Source of the DNA: Symbioplanes lichenis
GTDB taxonomy: Bacteria > Actinomycetota > Actinomycetes > Mycobacteriales > Micromonosporaceae
Length of the DNA: 64,000 nt
Direction of reading: 5' to 3'
Assembly (NCBI RefSeq): GCF_030709675.1
Contig: NZ_JAUZQD010000021.1
Span: forward strand, 37,755 to 101,754
In this document: piece after piece, positions 60,893 through 64,000 of the stretch
How the letters are laid out: every line of letters starts with the position of its first letter
Numbering within the stretch: position 1 is the stretch's first letter
Made by a program: the position numbers and the translations under genes
Notes under the pieces: generated by a model
What the model saw: only the letters and a program-made list of their open reading frames with translations
Told to the model about the DNA's origin: nothing
Databases searched by the model: none

Positions 60893-61231
60893 TTCGGCGT
60901 GCCCGCGTTCCCCCGCCGGGCCGCTTGCCGCCGTGTTTCTACGCCCGGACGCTTCCCGCCGTCACGGGGTTTGGGCGGCGCCGGGCCGGCCGATGCCCCC
61001 CAGCCGGCCGGTCCCGGCGCCGCGCCGGGGAGAAAGCTCGGCGCGAACCATACTCTTGACGGTTCAAGGAAGTCGATCGAACTGCCCCGATGTGCAGCGG
61101 AAATCGGCCCGCCCGTGGCCGCCGCTCAGCCCGCTGTCATCCCGGCCGAGCGCTGCGTGATGGCGGCCGCCGCGCAGGTGGAAGCCAACCCGGACGACGA
61201 CGGGACCGGCCCGGGTCACTAACCTGCTGCC

Positions 61232-61690
61232 ATGGACGAGCCCCGGTGGTTGACCGATGAGCAGCAGCAGGCCTGGCGCAAGTTCATCGAGGTGCTCGTC
61301 AAAATGCCGGCCGCGCTCGAGACCCAGCTCCAGCGGGACGCCGGCCTGACCCACATGGGCTACCACGTCATGGCCGCCCTCTCCGAGCGCGACGACCGCC
61401 GCCTGCCCATGAGCCGCCTCGCCAAGCAGGCCAGCGCGTCCCTCTCCCGCCTCTCCCACGTGGTGGCCCGCCTCGAGGCCCAGGGCTGGGTCCGCCGCGA
61501 GCGCGACCCCGACGACGGCCGCGTCCAGATCGCCGTCCTCACCGACGACGGCTACGCCAAGATGGTCGACACCGCCCCCGGCCACGTCGAGTCGGTCCGC
61601 CACCTGGTCTTCGACCGCCTCACCCCCACCCAGGTCCGCCAGCTGGCCAAACTCTGCGACGCCCTCCTTGACCCGCCCGACCCCCGCTGA
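61232..61690 (+). CDS. MarR-family transcriptional regulator
   Basis: This 152-residue regulator has the MarR winged helix: LPMSRLAKQASASLSRLSHV, then RLEAQGWVRRERDPDDGR with the Asp-x-Arg wing. N- and C-terminal helices would form the dimer. It is preceded by a 340-base gap that could hold its operator, and is convergent with the TPM gene. Ligand and targets are not evident. Confidence 0.9.
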   Translation: MDEPRWLTDEQQQAWRKFIEVLVKMPAALETQLQRDAGLTHMGYHVMAALSERDDRRLPMSRLAKQASASLSRLSHVVARLEAQGWVRRERDPDDGRVQIAVLTDDGYAKMVDTAPGHVESVRHLVFDRLTPTQVRQLAKLCDALLDPPDPR

Positions 61691-61752
61691 CCCCGGCGGG
61701 CCCGACCCCCGCTGATCCGGCGCGGGCCCGACCACGGCGATCCGGCGCGAGG
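61676..61752 (+). repeat. 25-26-bp degenerate tandem repeat at MarR gene end
   Basis: Three imperfect copies starting near 61676, 61701 and 61727 begin CCCGACC and end in GGCG. The first overlaps the last codons and stop of the MarR gene. Confidence 0.65.
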
Positions 61753-61770
61753 CGGGCCGCGGCGGATGGC

Positions 61771-63930
61771 TCAGAAGCGACCCCCGCCGCCGCGCCGCCC
61801 GCCGCCTCCGCTGCTGCGCCCGCCTCCTCCACCGCCGCCGCCCGTGCGCCGACCGCGGGCGCCGCTGCCGCCGAATCCGCCGCCGGACCAGGACATGCCG
61901 CCGCCGGACGAGCGCCGACGGGCCGGCCCCGGGGAGCTGTCGCCGAAAAGCAGGCCGCCGAGAATGGCCCCGGCGACGGAGTCGGTGCCATAGCCGCCGT
62001 AGCCACCGCCGCGACCGCCGCCGGTCCAGGTCTGGACGTCGTAGCTGGCCGATCGGCCGGCGTTCCCGGCCAGGGACTGGGCCTGCTGGGCGTGGCTCAG
62101 TGCCGTTCCGGGATCCTGCTCGGCGAGGCTCTCGGCCAGGGCCAGGTGCCGCTGCGCCTCGGACAGCGAAGTGCGCGCGCCCGCGTTGACCGCCCCGCGC
62201 CGGGTGCCGATGAAGTCGCTCGCCGCGGCCACCTCGGCCCGCGCCACGGGCAGGGTCTGCGCGAGCAGGGCGCGGGCGTGGGTGACCCGCGCGGCGGCGT
62301 CCTGGGCCGCGGCGAGCGCCCGGTCGAGAGTCGCGTCCGCCGCCTGCAGCCCCGCGACGACGGCCACCGGGTCGGGCAACCCTTGGCCCAGCTGCGCCCG
62401 GGCCACCCCGAGGGCCCGCTCCGCCGCCTCGACGGCACTCGCCAGACCGGTGTCCGGGGTGCCGGCGGCCTGCCCGAGGAGCCCGCGCGCCGTGACGACC
62501 TCCCCCTCGATCTCGGCGACAAGGGCATCGGCCGCCGCCCGGGCCGCCACCAGATCGGAAGCCGCCCGCTGAATGGCCCCCAGCAACTGCTCCGCCTGCG
62601 TCACCGCCTGCTCAGCCGCCCGCACCGCCAGCGCCGCCTCAGCCCGGCCCCCGCCACCCGCAGCCGAGCCGCCGCCCGACGTGCCGGCCCCGGCACCCGA
62701 CGTGCCGGCCCCGGCACCCGACGTGCCGGCCCCGGCACCCGACGCGCTGGCCCCGGCACCCGACGCACCGGCCCCGGCACCCGAGGAACCGGCCCCGGCC
62801 GTTGAAGAGCTCCCGGCCAGCGCGGCCCGCGCCCGCCCCACCGCCTCCGTCGCGAAGCGCAGCCGCTCCGACGCCGCGTCGATGTTGCCCGCCACGGCAC
62901 TCACCGGCGGCCCGCTCCACCGGTGGGACAGGTCCTGCAGCGCGACCGCCGCCGCCGGGATCCCCGCCTCGGCCGCCGCCCGCCGCCGCTCGACTTCGTC
63001 GGCCGCCTGCCCCGCCCGGCCCTCCAGGTCGCGCAGCTGGTCGAAGGCCTCCGACTCCGCGTCCAGCCGGTCGTCGGCGGCCCGGCACCGGGCGATGATC
63101 TGCTCCAGCGTCGCCCGGGACGGCTGGGCATCATCCAGCGTCATGCGCAACCGGAACGCCTCCGCCACGTCCTGGCGCGACTCCTCCAGCGCCGTCCGGA
63201 ACCGAGCCGTCTCATCCGGGCCGTACTGGGCGGTGGCCAGCGCCAGCTCGCTCTCCGCCGCGCGCAGGTCGTCGTCGAGCTCGATGAGCAGGGCGTTCGC
63301 CTGGGCGGACAGGTCGGCCACGGACGGACCCGGGGCCGGGGCGGCCGGATCCGACGAAGCCCGGTGGCGGCGGCGGGCGGCGACCCACACGAGCGCGACG
63401 ACGATGATCGCCGCGAGCAGGGCGAGGGCCCAGGCGGCCGAGAAGCCCGAGCCGGTGGCCGCCTTCGTGTAGCCCTCCGCGGCCGCGACCACGGCGCCGG
63501 ACCAGTCGCCACGGGACAGGGCCGGCTCGATGCGCTCGGCTGCCACGTCGGTGAGCTCTCCGTCGGAGAGGCGGGAGTCGGGCGGGAAGGAGTAGGCGTA
63601 CGCCCGGTCGGTGGTCGCCACCGCCAGGAGCGCGTCGCGGTCGCCGAGACCGCTGAGCCGCGCCGTCTCGTCGGTCCACTCCTGGGCCGGCGTGCCGTCG
63701 AACGAGGGCACGAACACGACGAACAGCTGGATGCCCGTTTTGTCAGACAACTCCCGCAGGGCGGGGGCGACCGAGGAGTCGAGCACTCCCGCCGGATCGG
63801 TCACCTGGGTCGCGAGGCGCGCTGGAGCGTCGGCGCGGGCGGGGGCCGGAACGAAAAGCAGGGCGGAGACCGCGACGAAGAGCAGGAACAGAGCGGTCAC
63901 CAGCGGCAACACACGACGAGCAACAGTCAC
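61771..63930 (-). CDS. TPM-domain membrane protein with coiled coils and Gly-rich tail
   Basis: This 719-residue protein has a signal peptide (1-34), a TPM domain (~35-165, VTDPAGVLDSS, IQLFVVFVPSFDG and AYAYSFPPDSRL), one membrane helix (~170-190), a long coiled-coil segment (~200-580) interrupted by a low-complexity GAGASGAG repeat (~385-425), and a Gly/Arg-rich C-terminus. It sits in the envelope with the TPM domain outside. Role unknown; TPM proteins act in membrane-protein or photosystem quality control in other organisms. ATG 63930 is preceded by a start-free region. Confidence 0.85.
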   Translation of the reverse strand: MTVARRVLPLVTALFLLFVAVSALLFVPAPARADAPARLATQVTDPAGVLDSSVAPALRELSDKTGIQLFVVFVPSFDGTPAQEWTDETARLSGLGDRDALLAVATTDRAYAYSFPPDSRLSDGELTDVAAERIEPALSRGDWSGAVVAAAEGYTKAATGSGFSAAWALALLAAIIVVALVWVAARRRHRASSDPAAPAPGPSVADLSAQANALLIELDDDLRAAESELALATAQYGPDETARFRTALEESRQDVAEAFRLRMTLDDAQPSRATLEQIIARCRAADDRLDAESEAFDQLRDLEGRAGQAADEVERRRAAAEAGIPAAAVALQDLSHRWSGPPVSAVAGNIDAASERLRFATEAVGRARAALAGSSSTAGAGSSGAGAGASGAGASASGAGAGTSGAGAGTSGAGAGTSGGGSAAGGGGRAEAALAVRAAEQAVTQAEQLLGAIQRAASDLVAARAAADALVAEIEGEVVTARGLLGQAAGTPDTGLASAVEAAERALGVARAQLGQGLPDPVAVVAGLQAADATLDRALAAAQDAAARVTHARALLAQTLPVARAEVAAASDFIGTRRGAVNAGARTSLSEAQRHLALAESLAEQDPGTALSHAQQAQSLAGNAGRSASYDVQTWTGGGRGGGYGGYGTDSVAGAILGGLLFGDSSPGPARRRSSGGGMSWSGGGFGGSGARGRRTGGGGGGGGRSSGGGGRRGGGGRF
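62678..62800 (-). repeat. 21-bp tandem repeat in TPM gene
   Basis: Five to six 21-bp units with the word GCCGGCCCCGGCAC encode the 7-residue repeat GAGASGA / GAGTSGA. Units 1-3 are identical over 21 bp. Confidence 0.85.
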
Positions 63931-64000
63931 ACGACCACGTTAGGGCGTGTCTGGCGGATCACGACGGCCTACGGCGGACCCAGCTTCCGCCTCGCTGCGC

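Noticed and set aside
60776..61222. 148-residue frame after the cupin gene
   Set aside because: It overlaps the end of the cupin gene in another frame and shows no motif or ribosome site.

Overview
The window is a 64 kb stretch of very GC-rich (roughly 70% or more) DNA from a filamentous actinobacterium. The codon bias, frequent GTG starts, leaderless promoters, a complete Gram-positive type IV pilus operon, an FxSxx-COOH peptide system, a snapalysin-type protease and many secreted Ig-like proteins suggest Actinoplanes or a relative in Micromonosporaceae. That placement is inferred from gene content and style; no rRNA is present. I see no integrase, transposase, CRISPR array or rRNA. There is one tRNA gene, tRNA-Ala(GGC).

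Layout. 1-12 kb: the end of a large secreted nuclease/5'-nucleotidase, a YqgE protein, tRNA-Ala beside a decayed F420-oxidoreductase fragment, an alpha/beta hydrolase divergent from an intact F420-dependent oxidoreductase, GntR and MerR regulators (the MerR gene has a textbook 19-bp-spacer promoter), a secreted Ig-like protein and a nucleoside hydrolase. 10.4-24.1 kb: a long leftward operon pilB-pilT-pilC-pilA-pilD-pilM-pilN-pilO followed by three minor-pilin-like genes. One minor pilin carries four Ig-like domains and another carries ricin-type lectin repeats. 24-28.5 kb: a GlxA-type regulator divergent from an MFS transporter, a HEPN/Abi-like protein, a snapalysin-like protease and a STAS protein.

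28.6-36 kb holds a dispersed FxSxx-COOH peptide system: an FxsT-like TPR protein with a degenerate P-loop, a HExxH peptide-hydroxylase candidate translationally coupled to a 64-residue FxsA precursor ending FNSAL, and two small unknown proteins. No radical SAM partner (FxsB) lies in the window. A dual GGDEF-EAL protein and an NAD(P)-binding protein lie between these parts. 36-47 kb is nucleic-acid oriented: a three-gene coupled operon with a Cas4-like iron-sulfur nuclease, a SpoIIE phosphatase, a primase-polymerase, a beta-family protein and an SF1 helicase, mixed with short tandem repeats.

47-52 kb: bluB under a cobalamin riboswitch, a short unknown gene, and a GntR / NCS1 transporter / hydantoin-racemase-like set suggesting uptake and racemisation of a hydantoin-type compound. 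52-58 kb: a 1429-residue helicase with a C-terminal Vsr/DUF559-like nuclease, convergent with an Mrr-family protein whose catalytic residues look lost. 58-64 kb: an EAL protein with PAS and degenerate GGDEF domains, a cupin, a MarR regulator and a TPM-domain membrane protein.

Starts were chosen from ribosome binding sites, overlaps or leaderless promoters. All family assignments come from reading motifs and remembered family features, not from database searches.
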